DNA from: Antedon mediterranea
Taxonomy: Eukaryota > Echinodermata > Crinoidea > Comatulida > Antedonidae
NCBI RefSeq assembly: GCF_964355755.1
Contig: NC_092680.1
Location: 9,277,001-9,341,000, forward strand
Reading direction: 5' to 3'
DNA length: 64,000 bases
Below the pieces are notes generated by a model. That model saw only the letters and a list, made by a program, of their open reading frames with translations. It ran no database searches and was not told where the DNA came from. The translations under genes were made by a program, and so were the position numbers. Positions 1 to 13,000 of this stretch are shown here, piece after piece; position 1 is the stretch's first letter; each line of letters begins with the position of its first letter.

Positions 1-22
1 AACAAACTATATTTGCACATAC

Positions 23-3000
23 CTAACTCCTTATTACTGAATGATTCTAGGCCATCTGAGAAAAGTTTACTCTTGAGCCAAGTAGTCGTCTTTCTTTCCT
101 CCTTAGAAGCTGGCATCCACACCAACATTCCTCCAAGACATCTTCCAATCACCAAACTACATGTACGCTCAAGATCCACTAACCACACCCATGATTTGAA
201 TGGCTGTTGAACACTGGTGCTTGATGGATTACCTAATTTGTAGAATCCATGATTTGGTTACATTTAAACATATGACATATAACTGGAAGGAAATATCAAG
301 TTTTACAGAAGGGAAAGCCCCATTACTGTGTAAAGAAAAGCAAAGTCAAACACAAATTTACCTTGCATAGGCCATTCTAACTCCTGCTCTTCCAACACAG
401 CAGCTGCTGGCAGTGATCTATTCAAATGGTCAAGTTCAGGGAGTAAGCACAACAGATGGATTAGCAAAGGTCGTGTTACAGTCACAGGAAGTAAGAGAAG
501 TGAATGAAGTATTAGTGACAACATTGCACCAGCAGCAGAATTAAAGAGAACATCTTGTAACTTCTCTCTGAGGGCATAAGATACTTGACAGTGGTTCTGT
601 TGTAGTAAAGCTATAGACCTCTGCAGGACCTCGACAGCATGAGGTAGTAGAAGAGACAGGTGCTGCTGGAGGAGTCCAACACAAGAGGCAACCTATACAA
701 AACCATATTCAATTAATTGGTAGCTTACCTAACAATACTTATACATATATGTTTCGGTATTCTCATACATCATCAGTAAATAAACTGATTATCAAGATAT
801 GATTTTTTATGTTGTCAGTACAAGATATCTGATAAAATACATTAAACCTACCCCTTCTCCTGTACTATTGTAACAATAAGCCAACAGGTGTTTTTGAAGT
901 GAGGATAGAAGTTCTCGCAGGTGTGATGGAGGGGCATACTCTTCATGTCGTACCTGCTTTTGACTTTTATCACTGTTCTTCTCCAATTCACCAAAAGCTT
1001 GTTCCTAAAAAACAATTAATTGTGTTTTCAACATTTTAGAAATTAGATAGACACAATCATAATTTCCTTTTTCATTGTTAATCTTATTTACAATACTACA
1101 GTGCCATAAACTATATTAAATACTTACAGTGTGATAGCCAACATTTCTTAGCAGTGTCTTCATAAGTACTTCTGCTAGATGTGTGTCTTGTCCATCCATT
1201 AGCTGATAAGAAGCATCAGTGCTATAAGATGCATCCACCTCAAAGTCAGTGGGAGATGTGAAGCCTAGTAAAGATGCTACATGTATATTCTCTTGAAGAC
1301 TAGTTAATATGATACCAAGCTGCATCCTCTAGTTAAACAAAAATTGATTAAAAATAGTAAGAAGCTTAAAAGTTACTTACTCTTTCAGTATCAAGGTATC
1401 TATCTTTTAGTTTTGAAATAGGCATGGATGTAAGAGTGTTGGGCGGAGGACACTTACAGCAGAATCTTTCACCGTAAAGTTTATATTTTTCCGACCAGCT
1501 TAATTTAAACACAGCAATCACCCAAGAAACCTCTGGGTACTGAAAATTACTGTTTTTACCAACTTTTACTAATTTATAACCCTAGACTTCTTTAGACAGT
1601 GCTCTCAGAATTGCCTGCCAGACGTCCCGGTGCAATTAAAAAATCATGTCGGGCATTTAGAATTTCTCTGTCCCAAAAGGCAACCTAAAGTATTTTTCCA
1701 GACATCAACAAAAAGTACATGAATAGAAATTTCCCACTATTTCAAATATAAATAGAATTTTTCAATGATGAAAGAGGCACCGGTGAACTACTACTCTTCT
1801 AATTATAGTAACAACGTTCGTCTGTTGTTCGTACTAATGATGCCGACCGAAATCCCTATACTGTATGTACTGTAGTGGTTAAGTAGTACTGTACTTGTAA
1901 ATACTTGCGATTGCATACCAAGATAATTTGCATATTAGTCTACAGGTTGTTGGTCGTATATATAATTGTAACAAGAATGTACAAGGACAACACAGAAAAG
2001 CGGTACGAGTAAAACAGTGATATTAGACGAGATTACATACTATACTTAAATGTAGATATATGAATGTGAACGTATAGAATAAATACACTTGACTGGGCTG
2101 CTGAATCTTTATTTGCTGTACATCACACTATACATAACAGTGCCTATTTGTTGGACACAATCATGCCAAGAAACACAGCTTAGCAGATGATGAAAGGCCA
2201 TGCTTCCTCTCTCTACTCACAGAGTCACATGCTTTTTCTTCTCCTAGAGAGCTTGAGAATATCTGTGGTGTTGTGTGGGTCGGTTTCAGTAACCTTTTAT
2301 ATTCATTAAAAAAAATCTGACCAATAGGAGGCTGCTGCAGGACTATACAAATATCTGTGGTGTTGTTTAGGATCCGTTTTGGTTCTTTTTATATTCTCAC
2401 TAAGTTAAGGCTCTGTGTTTTCGTGAGGTTGTACATCACAGTCTTCTTGCCGTTTTAATATCGGAATAACAATTTATACCTCATACATTATATTGATATT
2501 GCAACTATATTTCCTAATCAGCTGCCACTGTCAATATATGATGACCAAATGAAATTTATTCTGGTAGGCCAAAAATGTCTCGACACTGACAGTAGTCTAG
2601 AGAGGCCTGTCAGCTACTTTAAATTGTAGCTAGCCTAAGGCCATTTTTAGGCTAGATAGGATATAGCCTAGATAGTCCTAGTACTGAGTAGGGCTATCGT
2701 TTAAGACCGCCAATGATATCAGCCAGACAATTCGTTGTTGAGTAGATTGTTTAGATTAGGGATTGTTTAATTTGGCGGCTATGTAACACACGATGCAATT
2801 TTGTTGATCGCATGCATGTATGTACTTTTTTAAAATAATGTATACCTACCACCACCACTAGGGTTAACTGTACATTACTGGCCTAATCAAGTAGAAGTAG
2901 GTGTTTATAAACGACACGTGTGTAATACTAATAGCCACTCCATTATAATTATTTTTTACACACAATTCAGTGAGGTTGGGGGGGGGGGGGGTTGTAGGGC

Positions 3001-4048
3001 GGGGTTGAAGTTTGAAATATGCAATTGTAAATCATAATAATGTATCTCTATAATTATTATTATTATATAATATTGTCAAGACAACCCAAAATTGTACAAT
3101 TCTGCGAGGCCTGTGGTCTGTAGATAGGAAAAGAGAGCAGAGTGAGGCAAGAGAGTCCTCAGAATATAATTCTGACATTTACAGGGAAGTAAATCTATGT
3201 TTTATAAACCAATAGTTGTTATGAGACTCCACCAGATTGCCAGGCAAAAGGTGAAACCTTGTAAATTCCTGCAGGTAGAATAAGTGAAAGAAATTTAGAT
3301 ACCTGTCCTCTAGATAAACTATCCCATCTATCAGGTCCTTGTGGTAGCAGAGTATGAAGAAGCTCCATTCTCTCTCTAAGGGGAGGAAGCAATAAAGGTG
3401 CTCCTATAGATAGCGTTTCATTTACAGCCTGCAGAAAACAAGTAAGAATATAAATACTCTTTTACTTAAAAAATAGTAATTCTGAAATAAACTATGGTGC
3501 TTCTATAGGTTTAAAATTAACAAACATTAGTTTAAGTTTAATAATTAATTAATGGAAAAGTTTTAAAATTATTTTATCATCCTGAATTCAAGGTTTTATT
3601 TTCTTACACAATTCATTAAAGTAGTAATACATTATTAATAGATCATAACATTTTACCTTCTGAACACACCCTGGGGTACTTGAATCCATTAGCCTAAACA
3701 AGAGATGTCTAAGTGGTCTGGCTTGGTTACCAAGGATACTAGCTGCAACACCACCTGCTTGTGCCAATTGGAGATGAGTACACAGTAATTTTAGGCAGAG
3801 CATTACAAAATGATGATGTTCCCTAAAAAACAAACAATAACAAGTTAAAAGCTAATATTAATTCATTTAATAATAATTTTAAATTGCACTTTGTTGTCAG
3901 TGGTTTAGTTTACCTTGGAGTGGGAAATGGAACTGGTGGATGTGTTTGGTCAAAGCCATCACAGTATCTTTCAAGGAATGACCGTAGATGACTGAATGTC
4001 CCTTCTTGAAGATCTACACAAAACGGCCTATGCCATGCTACAACTTGT
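23..4048 (-). CDS. HERC1: HERC1 exons 10-16: region following RLD1
   Basis: Exons 3914-4048, 3657-3822, 3303-3428, 1128-1328, 852-1004, 362-692 and 23-232 continue vertebrate HERC1 in order. Conserved blocks include VAWHRPFCVDLQEG with FSHLRSFLERYCD, GGVAASILGNQARPLRHLLF, LLPPLRERMELLHTLLPQG, IILTSLQENIHVASLLG, DTHLAEVLMKTLLRN, LLLLPVTVTRPLL and SWVWLVDLERT. The region is helical in the family, with no known catalytic motif. The 3' splice site of exon 3914-4048 lies only 68 bp from the DIRS insertion. Intron 1329-3302 (2 kb) shows only a G run near 2978-2990, CTAGGC clusters and a weak internal duplication; I see no gene there. Confidence 0.93.
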
Positions 4049-7000
4049 CTAGAATAAAAATCAAACACACAAATCTATTGAGAGATAATGATCATTATAA
4101 ACTAGACGAATTATAGATTCTATTTCGTCATCAGCCTATGTCGCTACGGAGTAGTACGAGAGAGAGTACCGCGCATGCGTATGCCAGTTGTACCGTTCAT
4201 GTACATGCTGCTAGTCATTTTCACTTATCAGATAGAAGAATAAATTTCCAAACTACAGTTTTTCAAAGTTTTTGTAGAATTTCCATCTAGACTGGTCAAT
4301 TCAGATAAGTATATAGACACTACAGACCGTTTTTTAGAACAGGTTATTTCTTGTTTTCTCTATGGAGAACAGTGATTACATTTCTACTACGCCTAGGTCA
4401 AGCGAGGGTTTTCCCGCCGGCGCGCTTCCCGCCGTAGTAGGCGATGAAGAGACGGACCCCCCGCTATCGCCAACAGCGAAGGGCTCATCGCTTGTAAATG
4501 TGTTAGCTGCAATGCAGCGTAGTATGACAGAGACTAATACACTGTTGGGCGAGCTTAGTAGAGCCAAGCCTATTCAATTGTCTTCAAATGAAGCAATTAA
4601 CACACCAGCTTCACAGGAAGCATACACACTAGCTTCACAGGAAGCATACACTCCAGCTTCACAGGAAGCATCAAATACTGCACATGCAGCACATACCTCT
4701 AATGATAACTCAAATAATCACCCCATATCGGAGGACGAGGCCTTGAGCATATTCGGAGGGGATGAATTTGAAGAGGCTGAAGAGGTGGAGGAGGAAAATG
4801 TAGACTCCATCCTTAATCTAATAGATACGTCCCTATGTGTTGACAACACTGCTGGGCCTGACATATCGGAAAAAATCGCAAAGATAATAAATGCTAAATT
4901 TGAATCTGCACTGAGTCTAGATAAACGCAAGGCTATCATTGAGAGATATAAGATACCGGGAAATCTAAAAGAAGTATATGTACCAAAAGTAAATGACCAA
5001 ATTTGGAATGGACTGAAGTCTTTTAATAAACAAAGGGATCTGCGTGTAGCAGCCCTACAGGACTCAGTCGTAAAGGCCACAAGTGCCATTGCTATTTGTA
5101 TCGAAGATATGCTTAAGGCGAAAGAATCCAAAAAGGCTCCTGATTATAAGCTAACAGCTACCCGCCTGTTTGACTCTGTAGCCCTCTTGGGTTTTGTCAA
5201 CAAAGAGTTATCGTATAAAAGGAGGGACACATTAAGACCGCTATTAAGCACAGACCTCAAAAATGCATGTTTAAGAACAAACAAACCTGAAAGAATGCTA
5301 TTTGGCAATGACTTAAAACAGGTTATGACTGATTCAAAACTGGAAGGGAGGATTATGAAAAACCAGGGACAAGTAGGCAGATATGCCCCATACACTACAC
5401 AGAGAAGGCCTTTTTTACCTCAGAGAGGGTACAACCCTCAGACATATCGACAAAACTATCAACAACACCAGGTAAATCCCCACGCCAGCGGACAAAGGGG
5501 ACAGTCCGGACAGTACCAGGGAAAAAGAGGCAGGATGTTCAAGAATTACCGGCGATAGATTCACAGGTAAAGGCACACTCTGTGTTAAATGATCTTAAAC
5601 GATACTTAGACTATCGAATAGAACATTTTGTTGGTGGCCAATTGAAAAAATTTATAGAAAAATGGCAAGAACTAACTTCTGATCATACAATCCTAAATTC
5701 AGTGAAGGGTGAAATAATACAATTTTTAAGTCCTCCACCACAAACCATTACACGTCCATCAAATTTTATTGCAAAGAATCACATCAACTTAGTAGAACAT
5801 GAAATACAGACACTGTTAACTAAACGTGTACTGGTTAAATGTGCATATGAACCAGGGGAATATGTATCTCCAATTTTTTCAGTTCCTAAGAAAGATAATA
5901 GGGTACGCATAATCTTAAATTTAAAATCACTAAACAAATATATTGAATATAAACACTTTAAAATGGACACAATCAATACCGCATTAAGTATGATAACGAA
6001 GAATTGTTGGATGGCCTCTATTGACTTAAAGGATGCATATTATAGTGTGGGAATACACAAGAATTCTCAGAAGTATCTAAAATTTCACTATCAGGGAGAA
6101 CTTTATAAATTTACAGCATATCCAAATGGTCTTTCCTTTTGCCCACGAACATTCACCAAACTTTTAAAACCACCACTTAGTTTTCTGAGAAAGAGAGGAC
6201 ATATTTTATGTGCCTATATTGATGATTTACTATTAGTAGGATCCACATACAAGAGATGCGTTGATACTATTATGGAAACAATAAAGATGTTTGATAATTT
6301 AGGTTTTGTCATACATCCTGAAAAATCAGTTTTTATACCTACACAAAGTATCACATTCTTAGGTTTTAACATTAATTCAGGAAATATGAAAATTACTTTG
6401 ACAAGTCCAAAAATTGATCGACTTACTAACTGTATTACCAGGATATTGGCAACATCTACTCCAACAATTCGAGAGATAGCACAGATTATTGGGTATATGG
6501 TGTCAAGCTTCCCTTCTGTACAATATGGTAAATGCCATTATCGGGCAGTGGAGAGGGATAAGATTAATGCTTTAAAGACAGCCAGAGGAAATTTCGACTC
6601 TAAAATGTGCTTGTCGTCCTCGGCTATTGAGGATCTACAATGGTGGCTGATAAACCTACCACAATGTTTTAATGTAATTGGACATTTAGCAATTGATTTA
6701 ACTATTTACACAGACGCCTCTCTTTCTGGTTGGGGGGCAGCAATGGGTGAAGCCGCTACAGGTGGTCATTGGACAGTAAATGAGAGAAAATACCATATAA
6801 ATTATTTAGAGCTATTAGCTGCATATTTTGGCCTGAAATCCTTTTCCAAACAAGTTCTAGGTAAACAGGTAAAGCTCATGATTGACAATACTACTGCTGT
6901 TTCCATTATAAATAATATGGGAACATGTCACAGTGACCCTTGTAATGATATTACACGGACAATTTGGGCATTTTGTGAAAGTAATAATATTTGGATTACT

Positions 7001-10000
7001 GCAGCCCACATACCAGGAGTGCTTAATGTTACTGCTGATTTTGAATCTCGAAGAGTGCATGTATTTATTTTATATTACTTTAGTTCCTATTATAATAGAA
7101 GTTTCTGCCCTATGAATATTCATTTATTCTGTTACTTTCTTATTTGCATTCTCATTTACATATTATTTGCCAAGTGTGCACAGTGTGCTGTTTCTCCTTT
7201 GTTTTCCTTTGTCCTAATTTTCTTTTGTTCTGTTCAGTTGTTGTTTGCCTGTGCAAGGGTACAGGTCTGTGCAAGTGCACAGCAGCCATTATTTTTCTTT
7301 TAGCAGCTCTAGCTCTACAGTTTATTATTTACACTTTATTACTATTGGATATCTCTGGGATTTTACTTTGTTTTGGAATTACTTTGCAAATGTTGACATT
7401 ATTGTGGATGGTGCATATTAAAGGAAGTACTTTAAACATTAATTTTACTCTTTTAATTTCTGTATGTTGTGAGAGCTGCGTACATTAAAACAAGGAATCA
7501 ACAGCAGCTGACCTAATTGGTAGATCCAATTAAAGTAAAAGAAAAATAATTATATAGTAATAATTATGGAGAAAAGAGAGAGAACGTTAACCGAGAAGGG
7601 TCTCGAATATAATCGTGATGTGAAGATTAGGGCCTTTACTAGTGAAAGGAGGCGGTTGCACAGACTTATAGACGCTGTGAGTGACGCCGTAGAACCAAAT
7701 GAGGGTATCATAAGTGACATGGTAGACCAGGAGATAATACTGCGTGAAGTATACTCAGAGCTCTGTCCACTTTTGAATGTTGTTGAAAGAGAAGAATACA
7801 CTAATATGTTGCAGTTGTCGCATAATGAAGTGACAAAAGATCTGCATCGACGAGGTCAAGTTGCCGAAGCTGAGAATCTAGGTGTAGATACATCTGGTAA
7901 TGTACAAGCTAGTGTGAAACCATGTCGTTCAGTAAAAAGTAATTCCTCTAGGCACTCAACACAACATTCTTCACATCACTCTCATTCATCAAGACATTCG
8001 TTTCGGAAGTCGAAACAGTCATCTAATGCTTCTTCTACTTCCCGGAGATCTTCGTCAAGTGCAAAAAGGGAACACTTAAGAATTCTCGAAGAAGCCAAAA
8101 GGGCAGAATTGAAAGCTGAATTAGAATTTAGTGGAATGGAACACAAACTTAAAGAACATAAACTTAAGGTTGAACGTGAAGCGGCAGAACATAAATTTAA
8201 GATGGAGGAGAAGATGTTAGAAATTGAGTTTGAAACTACTTTGATTGAGCAACAGAAGGAGTTAGCAAAGATGGAAGCTAGAATAGATGTCTTGCGTGAG
8301 GAGGATGTAGTGAGTGATGACTCACAGGCATTGCTAAGTGGCGATGACGATGATTACATTCCTCTTGGGTTGCAGAAATTTCTTGATGATCTACCAAAGG
8401 CGGTTGGTGAACCAACGGCAGTTGTGGCAAGATCTAAATCTGTTGCAGAATCGGCTCAATTTACTATTCCTTCCTCAAATGTATCTACAACCACGAGTGT
8501 GACTGTACGTACCTCTGCCACTTCTACTTATATTGCAAAGTCGGCAATAGACACTTCCACCCATATTATTTCCACTAACATTAACCAACCATTATCATTT
8601 GCAGATGTACGCAACACTACTGTTACCAAGGTCCCAAATATTAATGCTTCTAGTACAATGCCTGCAACTAACTTTAATATTAATTCAACAGCTTCTCAGG
8701 CGTACACAGTTCCTGCAAGTTCAATTTATGCTAATGTACCATCACTGTACGTTCCAATTTACACCTCTACCTACGTGCCTGTGTGTGCGACGTCAACTTA
8801 CGCTACAAGTGCGTCGTCAGTTGGTGTACCTGTGAATTACTTACCAGTTTGTACAGCGTCAGTGAGTATACAGCCCACGTCAAATTACGTTCCAATTTGT
8901 GCGTCGTCAGAAGTACCTAGTACTTACGTGCCATTTAGTGCAGCACCAATGACTTACCTTCCTGTTCCGGTGTGTGTGTCATCTGGCACTACACCTTCGA
9001 CGCATCTATATACTTCATCAATTAACACAACTTCTATATCATCATCTAAGAGTGTACCTGTAGTGTCTATTCAGTCGTCTACTGTAGGTGTGCCTGCAGC
9101 TGATGTGCGACCAGATCAAGTATCCATTTATGACACTAACATTTTACGTCAACTTACCGATTCATTTAAGCTACCGCCTGTTGTAGTGGAGAAATTTGAT
9201 GGAAACCCACTGAAGTTTCCTACGTGGGAAGCAGCATTCTCTTCCTTGATAGAATGTAAGGCGGTCTCAGTTAATGAAAAATTGTATCTGCTAAGACAAC
9301 ATCTGGATGGTAAACCAAAAAGTTTGGTGGAGAACTACTTGTTACTTGGAACGGAAAATGCGTACTTGAAGGCTAGGCAAGAGTTGCGCAATAGGTATGG
9401 TCACAGCTCCGTTTTAGCACAGGCATTCATGAAGAAGTTGGATTCCTGGCCCAAGATTAATGGAAGAGATCACGTAGGGTTACGCGACTTTTCTGACTAC
9501 ATAAATGAAATTGTAACTGCTCAGGCCACAATCCCAGATTTAGGCATACTTAACTACTCTGCGGAGAATTGCAAGATTCTTAATAAGTTGCCAGTTTACA
9601 TTGAGACCAAATGGAGAGGGATAGTGGCTTCGTGTCAAAAGAATCAAATAAGTCCATCCTTTGCGCAATTTGCTGTCTTTTTGACAAATAAGGCAGAAGA
9701 AGCTAATCTTCCTATGCTGGAAGCTACGAGACAGATGAAGGATTCTTCTCGTTATGCAAAGGAGGACCACAAACCAAGAAAATCCAGCCATTTGACTTTG
9801 AAAACAGATGTATCGACGGAAACTGAGAACATCAAAACAGACCAAAAGAAGAGTGAGGCACCTACTACATGTCCCTTTTGTAAGTCCTCGCATTCATTAG
9901 ACAAATGTGATTCCTTTAAGGTTCAGCCAGTGCATACAAAGAAGAAATTTATCTTTGCATCCAAATTATGCTTTAGGTGTGGTACTGGTGGTCATTTTGC

Positions 10001-13000
10001 AGCGCACTGCAAGACTGAGGTGAAATGCCATCACTGTAATAGCAAAGGACATATATCCTGTCTTCACTTCGACAAGCTAGCGAGTGTGGATGGCAAATGC
10101 ACTGTGGTATGCGGAGATGAAACCGTATGCAATGATAACTCTATGATTTTACCGGTATGGGTTAGAGGTAGAGGTAGTATATCCGAAAGACTGGTTTACT
10201 GTATCTTAGACTCACAAAGCAATACCTGCTTCATTAAAGAAGATATGGTTGGTAAACTGGGTGTGAAATCTCATCCCGCACAACTTAAACTTTCTACCAT
10301 GCATGCTTCATGTTCCTTAATAGATTGTATGAGGGTAGCTGATCTCGAAATAGTAAGCTTTGACAGGAAAGAAGTAATACCTCTACCAGCCGTCTACACG
10401 AGAGACAGCATACCAGCTAAAAGGTCGCAGATACCGACACCAGAGGTAGCGAGCAAGTGGGATCACCTAAAACAAATTGCTGATAAAATTGTTCCTCATA
10501 TGCAAGATGTTCCAGTTGCCTTGTTGATAGGAAATAATGTGCCCTGTGTACTACGACCTCGGAACATTATTGCTGGTGAAGAAAACCATCCATATGCTCA
10601 ACAATCTATACTTGGCTGGGGAATAATTGGCACCATTTGTAAACCGGAGGATGTTACGTCTCATCGTTTGGTCTCCTACATTACTAACACGGTTAAACAC
10701 AAAGAAATAATATTACCAATTCACATTAAAGAAATGATGGAAGTTGATTTTTCAGATAGAGGTGTTGGCGTTTCCATGTCAGTTGAAGAAAGACGGTTTC
10801 TGAATATCCTAAGTGATAATATTCGTCAGAGAAGTGACGGACATTACGAGATGCCATTACCACTCCGTTCACCAAATGTAAATCTTCCTGATAATAAACC
10901 ATTGGCTGTTAAACGATTCAACGGTCTGAGGAAACGATTTACAAAGCAACCAGAGTTCATGAGAGATTATTTAGGTTTCATGAAGGATGTACTGGCTGAT
11001 GTAGCGGAAGAAGTTCCTAAAGACACAAAGCCTGTTATCGGAAGAATAAACTATGTACCACACACGGGAATATATCACCCAAAAAAACCTGGTCAAATAA
11101 GAGTGGTATTTGATTGTTCTGCCATATATCAAGGTATATCATTGAATGAACGTTTGTTGCCCGGTCCGAACCAAATTAACAGTCTACTTGGAATTTTGCT
11201 GAGGTTTAGACAGGAGAACGTCGCAATAATGGCTGACATCAAGGGGATGTTTCATCAATTCTTTGTTGCTAATGCGGATAGAGATCTGCTGCGGTTCCTG
11301 TGGTTTAAAGACAATAATCCAAACAATGAAGTAATTGAATATAGAATGATGGTTCATCTGTTCGGAGCAACTAGCTCGCCAGGTTGCTCTAATTTTGGTT
11401 TGAAGAGAGCAGCTGAAGATGGCGAAAAATTCTATGGAAAAGAAGCAGCAAACTTCATAAAGAATGACTTCTACGTCGATGATGGTTTAAAGTCCCTGTC
11501 TACAGCTGATGAAGCAATAAGATTAATACAAAATAGTACAGGTATATGTGCTAAAGCCGGTTTGAGACTGCATAAATGGATCTCAAATGATAGGAAAGTT
11601 CTCAGCTGTATTCCAGAAGGACAACGAGGCAAGTCATTATATAACATCAATGTGAAGTCTGACACTCTACCTATTGAAAGAGTGTTAGGCGTATCGTGGT
11701 GCATCGAAAGTGATGAGTTCAAATTTAGGGTGCAACTAAATGATTATCTCCCTACCAGACGAAATGTTCTCAAGACCGTATGCTCCATTTACGATCCGTT
11801 AGGATTTATCGCTCCTGTCCTTATTGTTGCAAAGATGGTTCTGCAAAGTGTCTGTGCACAGAATCTTGATTGGGACGATCCTTTGGGTCCCGAAGAGCAG
11901 AGCAAATGGGAGAGATGGTGCGAAGACATTAAGAACTTAAATACACTAAGCATACCACGTTGTTATAAACCAATCAATTTTAAAGCAGTGACCGCAGAAT
12001 GTCATCATTTTTCAGATGCAAGTGAAGCTGCGTACGGTCAATGCTCGTACTTGCGATTAATTGATGGAGATGGGAAGGCAGCCGTCTCCTTTTTGCTTGG
12101 CAAGGCCAGGGTAACTCCTGCTAATAAGAAGATTACGATACCTCGCCTTGAGTTGAACGCAGCAGTGGTATCAGCTCGAGTCAGTCATATTCTGAAGAAT
12201 GAGATGGATATTAAAGTACCAATAAAGGATTACTTTTGGACCGATAGTAAAGTTGTACTAGGGTACATACAGAATGTAGCTACACGGTATCAAATGTTTG
12301 TTGGTAATCGAGTGCAACAAATTCATGACCAAACTGATGTTGATGATTGGCACTACATCAATTCTTTAGATAACCCAAGTGATGAGGCAAGCCGAGGGCT
12401 GACAACTCTCAAATTACTTACAACTTCAAAGTGGATCGGTGGACCGGATTTTCTGAAGCAGGATGGTGAATTAAAATGTTTGAGACAAAATGCCGTCGAC
12501 GAGGAAGCAACAAAACTTGTTTCCACAGAATTTAAACGCTCGTTTGCTGTCACAGCTGTAATTACAAGTAAGAATGATGTGATTGGTAGAATAATTAAGA
12601 AGTTCTCCAAATGGAAAATGGTAAAGATAGTGATTGCTCGACTTTTAAACCTTAAGACCAGATTAATTACTGCAGCAAAAATCAAACTTAAAACCTATGG
12701 CATCATGAACAAGTTATCTGGTGACTTCATACCGACTGTTGATGATTTGCAGGTAGCAGAGACAATAATCATTCGTTCTGTACAATGTGAACATTACTTA
12801 CCTGAATTTAATGTTTTGCAAAACTTTAAAGATGACTTACCGGACCGAGATGTGGCTAAAAGCAAGAAATTTGCACTCAAGAATTCCCGTTTGTGTAAAT
12901 TACATCCAATTCTAGATGAATCTGGAATTCTGAGAGTTGGCGGTCGAATACATTATTCGTCTATGCCTATGGAAATAAAACATCCTATAATCATACCAAA

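Noticed and set aside
5582-5584. GTG as the true start of DIRS ORF2
   Set aside because: The frame is open upstream into ORF1 and a slippery heptamer fits better; GTG initiation is unusual in animals.
7144-7488. Open frame of 114 codons within the BEL LTR (also at 14427-14771)
   Set aside because: Hydrophobic low-complexity frame caused by T-rich LTR sequence; duplicated only because the LTRs are identical.
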